64,000 nucleotides of DNA, taken from NCBI GenBank assembly GCA_032622095.1, contig CP136066.1:105111319-105175318 (forward strand), read 5' to 3'. Position numbers and translations under genes: made by a program. This stretch comes from Siphonodentalium dalli. Its lineage: Eukaryota > Mollusca > Scaphopoda > Gadilida > Siphonodentaliidae. The notes beneath the pieces are model-generated. The model did no database searches, was not told the origin of the DNA, and was given only the letters and a program-made list of their open reading frames with translations. The number at the start of each line of letters is the position of its first letter. Positions within the stretch are counted from its first letter, which is position 1. Of this stretch, positions 1 through 13,500 are shown one piece after another.

Positions 1-310
1 TGGATCTTCGGTGTGACCTCTCAATGGGTGCCTACCATTTTTTCCCAAATTTTGTATAAAAAAAAAATAAATAAAAAAAAAAGGCTGCCAGCAGCCATCT
101 TGGATTTTATTCTTTGTATGACCAAATCTTTTAGCACACCTTACTGGTCATTCTCATCCAATCGTCGCCAAACTTCATATGGATCTTCAAAGTGATTTCT
201 GGATGGGAGCCTCCTTTTTCCCCCAAAATTTGTTTAAAACAAACATGGCCATCTTGGATTTCAAATGTCAATCCATCAGCATACCCTACAGCCCACATTT
301 ATTGTTTTGA
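1..310 (-). repeat. two degenerate units of the 'AAGATGGC' pearl-like family (family 3), inverted
   Basis: Two imperfect units of about 175 bp share a GGATCTTC..GTGA phrase, a CCCAAATTTTG-like stretch and GCCATCTTGGATTT. Read on the minus strand they give AATCCAAGATGGC, the core phrase of the arrays at 5935-7490 and 32857-34337. Poly(A) tracts interrupt the first unit. Confidence 0.6.
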
Positions 311-1263
311 AACTTTACAGTCTTGTTGGTAAATATAAAGTAGGAATGCTTCTATAATCATGATACGGAACATTGATCAGATAAGATCAGGAAAACTGAG
401 TAAAATAGTCATTTGAAGCAGTTTGGAGGGGGTCCCTATCCCAGAATCGGGAAAAAAAAAAAATTAAGGCGTGGTGGGTACCCAGAGGGCAGAAAAAATA
501 AAAAAGTGCCTAGTGTCCGAAAAAATTCATGACCCCCACTGCCAAGTCCGAAATGGTAAAGCCCATAACTTGTTTTGCACTGTGCATTTAATTAGTTATT
601 TTGGCATCTGTGCACATAGTGAAATGGGTTATGGGTCATACTAAACAATGAACAGAAACAAACCTCAAGAAAATTATACGATGATAATCCTACAATTTCG
701 TTGATAGATAAATATTTTATTTGAGAAACACCTGATAATTGATATATACAATGATAGAGTTACAACAGTTTGATTATCACAATGAACATGCTAAATCGAT
801 CCAGATTGAATAAATCGTAGTAAAAGGCAATAACATATTATAAATAACTTTATATTTTAATAAGTTGCATATCACTTGAACCTGGATGCCATCCCACCCC
901 CTCACTGAGACTAAGAGGTGGTTTAGCTCGGAAAGCCCATGCTGACCAGATGTTTTCCTGTAGACTCGGTAAAGGGGTGACAGGATGATATCTTGGTAGA
1001 AGAGCAAACATATTCACATATGAATGTGAAGAATCAGAATGAAATCGTAAGGGGCCATAACTGAATATGTTGAAGTCGACCTACATGTGAAACTCTGCAG
1101 AGATTTATGGAGATCATAAAATAATTTAGGGTTGGTCTATCCTGCAATCAGGTGCCATTGCCTCGGAATGCACAAAAAGCCGACCGAGATCCACTCATAT
1201 TGTGGTCTCCACGATAAACAAACCCTGCATGACATTGTATGACTCTTGAGAGAGTAAAAATCG
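311..1263. other. non-coding, nothing recognised
   Basis: AT-rich sequence with an A-run near 450-465. No open frame above 76 codons, no splice-bounded conserved peptide and no clear repeat border. Confidence 0.5.
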
Positions 1264-1270
1264 TATAATT

Positions 1271-2166
1271 AACAAGAGCATCGCTAGGGCGTGGCAAAAT
1301 ACGCCCTTTAGCCATTTCGAATTGTACTATCGCAAAATAAGATAATACTTTGAGCTTACATTTGAAGAAAATCTGATATACCCCTAATTTCAATGCCAAA
1401 ATGTGGTCAAATTCTAAGTCGAAAAAATGGCCATAACTCATGTAAAAATAATTGGACAGAACCTATATTCAAACTTGGTCTGTAGTTTTAGCTGGGAAAT
1501 ACACATACCAGCTTTGGTTCAGCTCAAATAATCAAAACTGGAGTTATCGGTCGGAAACCAAAATGTTATGAAATTGGTCAAATTCTAAGTTGAAAAAGGG
1601 CCGTAACTCATGTAAAAATAACTGGACGGAACCCATATTCGAACTTGGCCTGTATCTTTAGCTGAGAAATACACATACCAACTTTGGTTCAGATCAAATA
1701 ATCCAAACTGGAGTTATCGGTCGGAAACCAAAAATGTTAACAGACGGTCAAATTCTAAGTCGAAAAAGGGCCGTAACTCATGTAAAAATAATTGGACGGA
1801 ACCCATATTCGAACTTGGCCTGTATCTTTAGCTGGGAAATACACATACCAACTTTGGTTCAGATAAAATAATCCAAACTGGAGTTATCGGTCGGAAACCA
1901 AAAATGTTAAATGACGGTCAAATTCTAAGTTGAAAAAGGGCCGTAACTCATGTAAAAATATTTGGACGGAACCTATATTCGAACTTGGCCTGTATCTTTA
2001 GGTGGGAAATACACATACCAACTTTGGTTCAGATCAAATAATCCAAACTGGAGTTATCGATCGGAAACCAAAAATGTTAACGGACGGACGGACAGACAGA
2101 CGGACAGACGGACGGACGGACAGACTGATAACATAATACGACCTTTTTTCAAAAAGGGCGTATAAA
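1271..2166 (+). repeat. pearl-like element, family 1: four about 178-bp tandem units
   Basis: It starts with ACAAGAGCATCGCTAGGGCG and runs into four tandem units carrying GGCCGTAACTCATGTAAAAA, GGACGGAACC, ATTCGAACTTGGCCTGTA and GGAGTTATCGGTCGGAAACC. It ends with an ACGG/ACAG microsatellite (about 2080-2130) and the hairpin CCTTTTTTCAAAAAGG. The pair TACGCCC (start) and GGGCGTA (end) gives a short terminal inversion. This architecture matches what is known of bivalve pearl elements. Confidence 0.8.
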
Positions 2167-3713
2167 AACAGTTATTTATTAAATTAAGGCATTTAATATT
2201 TAAAAATATTCTCTTCCCCTTCTTTGTTCGCATGTACATCTCTTCTTTAACATCCCTATTCCACTCTTTAATGTTTACTGTAGGCATTAATTTTTTGGTG
2301 GATTGTCATGGAACCATAATTTACTGTTTAAAACCCTTTATTTTATATCTCATTGATTATTTGTTGTGCTTGGTATTGCTTAGTATATAGTATGACCTGT
2401 CTTTTGACCCAAAAATTATTACTTTCCCCATCCTCAAATTCATGGTGATTTTGGATATGTTATTACATGGGTATAGTCACATTCAAAACACCTAAAGATA
2501 TTGCATAGCAATTTGTTTACAGTTGGGCATTTCTTTCCATCAGTTTGAATAGACGAATAAGGAAATGGAAAATTGACACAAAAAGCCACAAATAGGACCC
2601 TATTTTAATGAGCTGTAGAAAATTTTCCCCAAAGCCGATTTTAGATACATTGTTCCCCAGATTCTGCCCGACAAAATAACACCAAAAACTTAAGAATTTG
2701 TTCTAGGTTCACCTCAAAATTTAGTCTCAACGACCAGATTAAATGCTAATTTAACCTCTCATTGATATTCATTTTTCCAAATAAGGCAATATTTTATAAT
2801 TCAATCAACATACAGGCCTACACTCGTATGTCTTCTAACTAGTAACCCAGGCAGGGGTGGCAGACACACCGAAGGGGTAGACGTGTCTCAACCGCCAGAA
2901 GGGAATTTTTCTCAAAGTAAATTATGTATTAATTCTACAGGAATCAGCCAAGGGCAAGGGGGTCTGCAGCCCCTGCCTGCCTACCCCCTTGCCCCAAAAC
3001 TAACACTTCTGATACTAGTCGTATTTATAAGGGCGGTCACTTTTTCATACATACAATTTTCCTGCAATAAAATGCACGTTCTCATCACAATATTGGGGCA
3101 ATATTGTATATACGATTCACGTTTCAAATACAGTTTCATAACTAAAAGAAAATGAGATCTAACGATTAACACTTTTCTTCTTATTGCCATGCCTTGCACT
3201 GCCTTGTTTAGAATATTATGCATGCAGTTTTACCGCGTGACGACATGTACCTGCAGTAAACACCCCTTATTAGGCGTGTTAGGCATTTTCAAACTGGATT
3301 AAATGAATCTCGTTTCAAGAGCAACATTTTTTCTGTCCGGTGGTCGATTTACGACAACTGATAAATTTTTTCTAAATATTATCTTGAGATCTGGAGATAT
3401 TATCTCGACACATATATGCAGTATATCCAACATTTCCTCTGGTTGTTGGGGTGTAATAACAAAACAAATCATGTTTCTATTAAAATTTTATTGATGACTG
3501 ACATATTTACAATGATAAATTATGTTCATAAGGGGAAGTAACTGATCAATGTTTATATTTATACTCTTCACCAAGTTATAACAGAGGAATCAACAGTTAT
3601 TGTTACTGGTTATGATCCAGATAAGTGTGGACTCAATCACCATAATCAATTTGGGTGTTCCCAGGCACCATATACAACAGAATTTTTGTCATAAACACAA
3701 GAAAACTCATATC
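2167..3713. other. non-coding spacer
   Basis: No gene recognised. A small G/C-rich hairpin (GGCAAGGGGGT ... ACCCCCTTGCC, 2955-2995) is the only clear structure. The open frames here are under 100 codons and unlike known proteins. Confidence 0.5.
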
Positions 3714-4280
3714 CAGGGTTTCCGCTAGGTGTTGGGGGAATGGGGCCCCTATAGTCACTGGGGGAGAATGTTAGTCTGTGAAACCTACTGCAAATATGTT
3801 GTATTGGCATATCAACCCATTATTTAAGCCCAGATTCTAAACATATATGGTAATATAATGGAGGGTCAATAAACCGTTCTTGTGTTTTTATTTTTAACAA
3901 ACCAGATGAATAGGAACATGATTGTGTTATTTGAAAATGTAATCGCGACATAACCAGCCAGAATCAAACACATGGCTTTTAGCATAGTCCACTTCATATA
4001 TTTGGGAATGTTTTATATAGATATATTGGGAATAATTGTCAATAAGTGCATCCTTGAAGTGAATTATTTTTCTGTAAAATGGTTCACTAGTGGTAAGTGT
4101 AACTGGCAAATAAAATTACCTTTGTTTATCATTCCCGGTTGGTTTTATTCAGTGGGAGATACACAGGTGATGTAGGCATCTCTGGGTCGGTTAGAGTTAA
4201 GACTAGTGTCAAAGGGAAAATTTGGGCAAGGGGAATGGGACCCTAAAAGGAACCACTACTGCCCTTTAGCAGAAACCCTG
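3714..4280. mobile_element. CAGGG-ended hAT-like MITE with 6-bp target duplication
   Basis: The ends are CAGGGTTTCCGCTA and TAGCAGAAACCCTG, imperfect inverted repeats. The 6-bp sequence CATATC abuts both sides (3708-3713 and 4281-4286). No transposase remains. Similar GCGGAAACCCTG ends occur near 22424 and 25424 without partners. Confidence 0.75.
4144..4149 (-). promoter_or_regulatory. candidate AATAAA poly(A) signal for eIF4A3
   Basis: An AATAAA on the minus strand lies 370 bp beyond the stop codon. It is inside the 3714-4280 transposon, so if used the 3' UTR would end in mobile DNA. Another AATAAA on the same strand lies near 3887-3892. Neither is confirmed. Confidence 0.35.
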
Positions 4281-4518
4281 CATATCATGTCAAATTAAAC
4301 CCAACCCCCCATCTCAGGAAGGAACCAGGGTATTACAAACTGTTCCAGGACCATATTACCGGTACCACCGATAAATGAACATTTCCTTGGTACTAGCCTC
4401 TTCAAACCAGTTGGTTTAACACATATAATACATGGCTAAAAGATTGAAATCCTGGTTTCTGTTGAAGCATATGAGATGATGGAGTGAGAAATGTACACAG
4501 CGAACTCATTGCGGCTCC

Positions 4519-4535
4519 TCATATCAAGTCAGCAA
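4519..4535 (-). CDS. EIF4A3: eIF4A3 exon 11 (last five codons and stop)
   Basis: The coding part of the last exon is 17 nt. The acceptor TTTCAG is followed by TT GCT GAC TTG ATA TGA. With the G from exon 10 this reads V-A-D-L-I-stop, the invariant eIF4A tail, in the right phase. It was found by looking for the missing tail downstream of exon 10. A better-looking alternative (CAG then TTTTCCTGATCTTATCTGA, near 360-400) is out of frame. Confidence 0.92.
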
Positions 4536-7500
4536 CTGAAAGAGAAGGAATCAACATTAAATAATATTTTCTTTTCAAAACTATTGGTAATCCTTCATGC
4601 TTAGTATGTCACAGAAGATTTAAAGAAAAACGTTACATATCCGCAGGTAATAAAATGGTACAAAATACCTATGGTACGTTTTCACACACTTGTCAAATCG
4701 TAAATAGTTCTCATTAACCAAGTGCCCGCCATTTCTTATAAAAGGAATATAGTGATAAGATCGTCCTCTTTCTTTCTTCTGCTCTTAGCAAGATAAGTCG
4801 CATATTACTCATACAAATTTTCAATCAACATAATGTCTTGTAATTGTTTGCTCTGGTTTTTAGAAACTGAGCTTCGAGTCGAGAATTCGCAACACAGGAC
4901 TTAAAAACTCCGTAAAAAATTGCGAGAATCACATCATTTTTAAAGTAGATCAGCTGTCTATTATGTGATTTAAACTTTGTATCATGATTCCGTTTCTCGT
5001 TAGGTTTAAAGCCCTGATCCATGCGTGGTTTGCACTGGGTGCATTTCGGATTCGTCAAATATGCAGCCCATGAAAAATTTATTTCTAAACAGTGTTCGAT
5101 TTCAGATCTCTGCACGTTGAGTACATCTTAGTTAGTTTATATTTAGTTGTACTGCCAGGGCAACAATTATCAAAAATTTACACTCACAGGTGATTTGCGG
5201 CCTGCAATGTGATGCACAATCAGTCAATCAGAAAAGAGGAGAATGGGATGAAGGATAACAATGTTCAATGTCAAGTTATTTTCTCAATCAATTTACTGAC
5301 CTAATTTAACATAAAGTGAATAAAAGGCTGCCCGGCCAGTGTCCCCCCGAAAGGGTGACTTCATTTAGAGCAGGGGCTTTATAGAAATAAATTATATGGA
5401 TAAAATACTTGTGCATTGTCTCATAACTCTGGGTAAAAATAGGTGGACGGAACCCCAATTCAAACTTGACGTGTATTTTCAAACGAGTAATCCACGTTCA
5501 AAATTTGAAAACAATCAATACCTAAAACTAAAGTTATCATCCAGAAACCATGTTAGACGACGGACAGACGGATGGTCAGACACCTCTGATTTCTATAGTC
5601 CCCCGAAAAAATTTTGCAGGGAACAATAAAAGGTCGCTGACCACACGTCCCACGAAAAAAAATAAGATGGTTTTCTGGGTTGCCTTTTTGGAATAAAAAA
5701 AAAACTCTGGTAAAATTATTTTTCTAAGGCAAGAAAGAGGAATAACTCAGTGAAAAAAATATTTTCTGTAATCCATATACTTGTTGCACATCAGCAATAT
5801 ATTGGCAGCAATATCCTCAAGTTTGAAATGTCTATATTTGAAGCTATTGGAGGAGTTAATTACACAATGAAGGTACCCATAGTGTCATTTTTACAGTCCC
5901 CCGGAAATTATGTTTTCGGGGGACAAAAATTAATGAAAGTGTCAATGACACTGTAGCTCAACTTAGGTAGGGGAATAATTTAATGGTCGACAGTAAATGG
6001 AGGAATAGGAAAAGTGCTAATTGAAATGTCTAAGTAAGACTAGATGTACATGTCAATATCAACATTTATAACAGGTTTCATAATGATCAGATCAGGGATG
6101 TGGTGATTATGGTGTGCCAAAGGATTTATTGATGCAAAGAGTAAATTCTAAAATGGCCAACGGCAGCCATGTTTTTTTCCGAATTACCCCAAAATGACTT
6201 GTTCCCATCTACAGCCTTTACAAATCTCATAATGATCTGATCAAAGATATGACCTGTAGCCTGTGCCAATGGATTTAGTCATGCAAAGAGTAAAATCCAA
6301 GATGGCTGCTGGCGGCCATGTTTTTCGGCTGAACGACCCCAAAATGACTCGTTTCCCATCTACATGTCATTGTTAACATACATGACAAATTTCTTGAAGT
6401 TCCGACCAAAGCTACGACCTGTAGCCCACACCAAAGGATTTATTCATGCAAAGAGTAAAATCCAATGTGGCTGCTGGCGGACATGTTTTTTAACCAAACG
6501 ACCCCAAAATGACTCGTTCCCATCTACATGTTAATATTAACATCCATGATAAATATCATGATGATCAGACAAACAGTACGACCTGTAGCCTGTGCCAATG
6601 GATTGAATTTTGAAATCCAAGATGGCTGCCAGCGGCCATGTTTTTTGGCCGTATGACCCCAAAATGACTCGTTCCCATATACATGTCAATATCAATATTC
6701 ATGACAAATTTCATAAAGGTCAGACCAAAGGTACGACCTGTAACCCGCGCCAAAGGATTTAGTCATTGAAAGAGTAAAATCCAAGATGGCTGCTGGCGGC
6801 CATGTTTTTTGGCCGAACGACCCCAAAATCACTCGTTCCCATCTACATGTCATTGTTAACATCCATGACAAATTTCATGAAGTTCTGACCAAAGCTACAA
6901 CCTGTAGCCCGCGCCAAAGAATTTAGTCATGCAAAGAGTAAAATCCAAGATGGCTGCTGGCGGCCATGTTTTTTGGCTGAACGACCTCAAAATCACTCGT
7001 TCCCATCTACATGTCATTGTTAACATCCATGACAAATTTCATGATGATCAGACGAACAGCACGACCTGTAGCCCACGCCAATGGATTGAATTTTGAAATT
7101 CAAAATGGCCACCAGCGGCCATGTTTTTTGGCCGAATGACCCCAAAATGACTCGTTCCCATCTACATGTCAATGTCAACATTCATGACAAAATTCATAAA
7201 GATCAGACCATAGGTACGACCTGTAGCCCGCGCCAAAGGATTTAGTCATGCAAAGAGTAAAATCCATGATGGCTGCTGGCGGCCATGTTTTTTGGCTGAA
7301 CGACCTCAAAATCAGTCGTTCGAATCAACATGTCAATGTCAACATTCATGCAAAATTTCATAAAGATCAGACCAAAGGTACGACCTGTAGCCCGCGCCAA
7401 AGGAAATTGTTGACGGACACACGGACACACGAACGACGGACGCCAAGCCATGGCAATACCTCAAACTTACAAAAGTAAGTTGAGCTAAAAACCCATAATG

Positions 7501-10500
7501 CAACTGAAGTAAAAATTAAAAGCCAAGTCCAAAAACAGTATGATAAAATTGAATTTTCTGGCATGTAAACAAGCATAAATATTGTTGTCCTTAGTAACAC
7601 ACAGATGGACATACATACCATTCATTGGCATTTCATCTATCTGTGTAGAGTAGTACTGTTCAATATCTCGAAGAATCCTGATATCATCATTCTTGACAAA
7701 ATTTATGGCAACACCCTTGCGACCAAACCGACCTGATCGACCAATTCTGAAAACAAAGTGATGAAGATATAAAACTTTTTTGCACTAGTTACCCTTAAAA
7801 TGAAGACAATGAAGATACGCATATCAATTAGTGGAAGAAAGAATAATTTTTTTTACCAGTTTATACTAACTTTCTGACTCGCAATAAAAAGAAATATTAG
7901 CAGAGCAAAATCTTCAAGCTGAACAAGACATCGCTGGGGCGTGGCTAAATACGCCCATTAATTTACATGTAAATTGTTATTAAATCAAGTGAATTAAAAT
8001 GAAATAGTGCCGTTTGTCATGTATAAACAAGGGCAACACCAAGTGTGGGCCAATGCCCCCCGACTGTACGCTCAATATTGGCTATATTAAAATGACTCGT
8101 TCCCATATACATCTTCCATCTAAATCTAAATTTCATAATGATCTGACCAAAGGTATGACCTGCAGCCTGTGCTAAAGTAAATTGTAGATGGACGCACACA
8201 CAGACAACAGATACCAACCCATGGCAATAGCTCAAACTTTAGAAGTAAAGTTGAGCTAAAAATGTCGTATTTGCCATCTTGTCAGGAAAAGATGTTTTGG
8301 TGTATATTTAGAATTGAGAGGTTCAGTTAGTTGCATAAGGTATATGAGGGATGTTGTGATTGCTTAAATTTAAATATGCAGTTCATGATTATTAGGTGAA
8401 TTGTATTTTCTTTACCTGTGTATATACAATTCACGATTATTAGGTAGATCGTAATTGATGACCAGTGAGACTTGTTGCACATCGATTCCGCGAGCCCATA
8501 CATCAGTGGTGATTAAGACACGACTGAAAGATAACAAACATCATTAATGTATAACAATTCAACAAATCACTTTTAATTTATTTGAGCCACATTTTTTCAA
8601 CCCATGTTTTTTGGAGCCACGAAGATTAACGAATTTGACTGGAGGTTGTTCCGACTACATGTATTTCCGAGATCTAACTTTCGTTTACGATTCATGTTTA
8701 CGATTTTAATGTTCGAGCTATGGTCACATGTACTTATGTAAAATGCATGATCAAAACACAGTGTACTAACAAGCATTACAAGCGGATGTTACTGTTGATG
8801 AGAAATACAAGGCCTTTGTTTGACTAATGTTTGGCGATGTGAAAGCAATACACTGAATGTGTGCTCTTATCGAGTAGAAATAGGAAACCCATTCACTGGA
8901 CTAGTCCAAGTCTTCTCGTACTAAAACCGGCTAAGATATTGGGATGGAGGTGCCGGTCTTTAGTCCAAGCCCGCTTGTATACCAATCCGATCACACGAGT
9001 TACGCCCACGATCTGTGGCGGGAATTTGTGGTGTATTTTACTCGATTTACCTAGCAAATCAATACATGATGCTATATACATCGGAAAGGCTTACATCTTA
9101 TGGTCATAATGGTGTATAATAATCTAACTTTAATGTTAAATTACACATAGAATATTCCGGTTGATTGCCACAAACATCGATTTGTTTCTCTGTTTGTTTA
9201 CGTTTTAACCGAAAGCCGAAGTGGTCCGAATAAGTTCGGCATAATCCGCTGTTTGTTCTGGGAATTCTACTTTCCGTTTCTATATATAGCGCGGGTTTTC
9301 CGAACAAAAATGGCGAAAACCGATCGCCCGAAAGTCCAGTTTTCTATGTGCTTTCAGAACAATTCCCGCACTAAAAACTTAATGACATAATGGAGGATCA
9401 GAACGGTAGTTTTGTTGACAATTATCGCAAGCAACTTGTCAAAATTGGAGCAAATTAGAACTCTTGTGTCTGACTTGCCATGCGTGTGATGTGCAATTTT
9501 GACATCTGTGTTGATAAAATAATCGGAGAACCGAATCACAGTTTCGAAATATAGTTCTTCCGTTTTAGTGGGACTTTTCAAACTTAAGGTTCATTTATTT
9601 AGTGTATTACATTTATATCTCCAATGTTTAATTAATCTATTTATTATTTTATTTATTGACACACATAATTACGATTACAATGGAGAATTCATCGTAATTT
9701 GCGTTGTTGTCCAAAATCTACGGAATATTATCAACGGAAAATGCCGAACACAGTTCGCGAGGTCAACCGAGTTCGCATACTTTTAAAAAATTGTAAACAT
9801 TGAGGTAAATGTCTCTTTTCGCATTAAATTACCGTTTTAAATTCACAACTGATGTGGGTTTCAGATAAAATAGCATGTCTTCTGCGGAAAATATCCGTTT
9901 ATTGTCGCAATTGTGATATTTTATTTCATATAATTGTGGTTTTATTTGAGCGGGTCACTAACGCTTAAGCCGTGTCATAAGCGAGCATATAGGGCGGTCT
10001 TGGACTAAACACCAGCATCGCCATCCCAATATTTTAGCTGGTTTTAGTACGAGAAGACTTGGACTATCACTGGACGTGATAAAATTACAACCAGTAGCTG
10101 TGGCATAAACCGATTATCAATTAGCGAGTGCTTTCAATCAAGACTGTCTCATGACCGGATAGTGTTGCTTGATTGTTAAACTTAATCTCTCAGATGGCAA
10201 TTAAGAGACACACACCCAAATTCTTTGAGCGACTTTCTCTAGCCACAATGTCCCCCGAAAAAGTGGCTTCATTGGGGGCATCAGCTTTTATGAAAAAAAT
10301 AACAAGGACCCTAAATCCGATACTAAATTTCAGAACAAAATGGGAGGATCGTACCCATATTCGAATTTGATCTGTAATTTGAGCTGATAAACTCATATAC
10401 CAAATTTGATTCAGATATGATCACACAAACTAAAGTTATCATCCGGAAACCAGAAATTGTCAGGATTCTAAGTCGTAAAGGGCCATAACTCTCACAAAAA

Positions 10501-13500
10501 TGGGCAGAGCAAACCCATTTTCGAACCTGACCTGTATTTTGGGCTGATAAACTATCATACTAAATTTGATTCAGATATGATCACACAAACTGAAGTTATC
10601 ATCCGGAAACCAGAAATAGACAGGATTCTAAGTAAAAAAAGGGCCATAACTCTAGCAAAATTGGGCGGATTGTACCCATATTCGAACTCGACCTGTATTT
10701 CGAGCTGATATGATCACACAAACTGAAGTTATCATCCAGAAACCAGAAATTGACAGGATTCCAAGTCTAAAAAGGGCCACAACTCTCGCAAAAATGGGCA
10801 GAGCAAACCCATATTCGAACTTGAACTGTATATAGGGCTGATAAACTCACATACCAAATTTGGTTTGAGATATGATCACACAAACTGAAGTTATCATCCG
10901 GAAACCAGAAAATTACAAGATTCTAAGTAAAAAAAGGGCCATAACTCTCGCAAAAATGGGCGGAGCATACCCATATTCGAACTTGACCTGTATTTTGGTC
11001 TGATAAACTCACCTATGAAATTTGCTTTTGATTTAATAACTGAAACTAAAGTTATCATCCGGAAACCATTTCCGGATGCACGGACGGACACCGGCTATTT
11101 TAATATTCCCCCGAAAAAAAAATTCGGGGGACAAAAATATCTTATGAGTGACAGACGAATGTTTATTTTTCACTAATAATAACAATTATCTCAGTAACGC
11201 ATGATATAATTTTCCGTATCCCCTTCAAACACTACTACATATCCTCTACCTTGCAGACAAATCTCCCCATTTGTCAGATTTGTTGCGTTAAATCTTTAGT
11301 TTATAGATGGCTCGAATTTTTTATTTGAAAAACTTGGCACTAACACGTTTGTTTACTGTAGACCCCGTACACGTGGGCTCTTTCACGTTAAAGGTTGACA
11401 AAATCAATTTTTCGGATAGGCGGGAAAATGATGCATTTGTCATTGTGTTAGGAGTGTCATAATAATATTTCTGTAGTACTGACACCCAGCCCAACCTGCA
11501 GGCAAAATTTCACTGCTACATTTGAAAAATTAACAAAATTATAGGGTGATGGGTACCAATTTTGGCATATTTTGAGTGGCCAACCATTGCTGTGATGATA
11601 TTGTTTTCCTTATATTTCCTCATTTAACCTTTAGCTTATGTCTGGTTGATTGTGTGGTGAAAATATTGAGTGATTTCGTGCATTCAGTTTGATGATATTT
11701 GAATTTAAAGGTTATTGAGAAATTCCGTTAAATGATTTACAGAATGTGAATCTAAAATAAAGCATTTCATTAACGCAATTCACAATAGCCATGGATCAGG
11801 AATATAGTTCAGTTGGACATTTCATGGTATAGAAGATAAATGGTAAAAATCTTTTTCTGTGTATTATCCTATTGAAATTATATTCAATTCTCCAAAATAT
11901 GTGCACAGAAATTCCGTTAAAATCTGTCCTCTCCGAGAATCTTTGTCAACTGCTAATACTAATGAAATGCGAAAATCATTTTGTATTGTGGGTAAACTGT
12001 CACTAGTATTGAGGGTGTATAAACTTTAATTGGTGGGCTGAACCATCCTGATTTCGTACAGCAGCTCATTAAATGTTAAAAAAAATGTCCTCTCCGAGAA
12101 TTCAAGCATAGAACCCAGAGATTTTCTGGAAGACATTGGTTTATATTAAACTATAACCATTCTGTTCATGAAAATGGGGTTTACTTATAATATACTATAT
12201 TAATATACAGTCTATGCAACATACGGTGTCCAATTTGAGCTACTAATGTGTTATTTCATTCATTTCCTTTGAGGCAATTCATGTCTGCTCAACTGCAATA
12301 GTCTGAATAAATTGTCATTCTGAAGAATTTCTTGATTATTTATAATCATGTCAGTGATTACATGTGGTTTGATGGAAGTGTTGTTCATAAAACATGTGTT
12401 TCTCAATAGTTAAATATAAATGTCCTGAATTATCGGAGAGGACATATTTTTTAACAGATTACAGAGTATCTGTACTTACTTGCAATATTAAAGGAATAAT
12501 CCATGTGTTATTTATGTTAATTTTCTCAGAGAAAACGACAACAAGACTAAGACATACAAAACTGAAATTAAAGTTGTCTTCTCTAAGTATACTATAAGTT
12601 GTTACTTTTTAACTGGATAAATTTAGCATTATAAACAAAGATATTTGTTTATAATATGGAAGTGATATTTAGTACAAGTACATATATTAAAATAATCGTA
12701 TTTTCACAAATATCCGATTATTAACAAGAGGCTGATCATGTTTAACCCATCCCTCGGCGATAGTAAAAAGCTATGATTGGAATCATAATCTACAGTTATA
12801 ATGTTGAATTATAGAGAGTTATATATTTTGTAATGTACTAATATTAGTACAGACAAATGTACATAATAACACAAATTCTCAAATTATTGGAATTTGTTGG
12901 TCCTTGTGCCAATTTTCATTAGTAGTCTCACTTTGACAAATTGACATTGATAGGCATATACTAATATTGGAATACCCTAGGACCTTCAACCTGAGATATA
13001 TGAACAAAGTTCATACCCTGGTAGTCAGCATAGTTCTCAAGAAAATAGTTGAGACCATACAAGTAACAAATGTATTATCTATACAATGTTTATACACCAT
13101 AATATGATGAGGATTCTGCCCCTATGACCCTTATTACACTCAGTACAGTTTATCATAGTTCATATTAAAGACAGTAAGTAGCCCCTAATAGAATTATTTC
13201 ACACATCACAATGTTTTGTAATTACCTTGAACGCTAAAATCAATAATATTTAATGTTAATCTTCTGTGCTCACTCTGTGGCCCCTAAATTTCAATCAACC
13301 ATGACAAGATGAACAACTTGAAAACTATTGTTTATCACAATAATCCATACCAAGTATTAACAATGTTCATCTGCCTTCTTGGACTGGAGAAATAGATTTT
13401 TGAAGTACTTATCTTATTTAGAGTTATCTGACCCTTTAATGCCTCCTGACTAGAACCCCCTGAAGCTCCTGACATGATAAACTGAAGATACTGCTAGCCC

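Noticed and set aside
360..400. Alternative last exon of eIF4A3 reading PDLI-stop on the minus strand
   Set aside because: After the CAG acceptor the codon phase left by exon 10 gives a different reading. The site at 4519-4535 gives V-A-D-L-I-stop in phase.
5935..7490. CRISPR-like array
   Set aside because: The repeats are 150-165 bp, diverged and without unique spacers. They form a pearl-like satellite core, and the DNA is eukaryotic.
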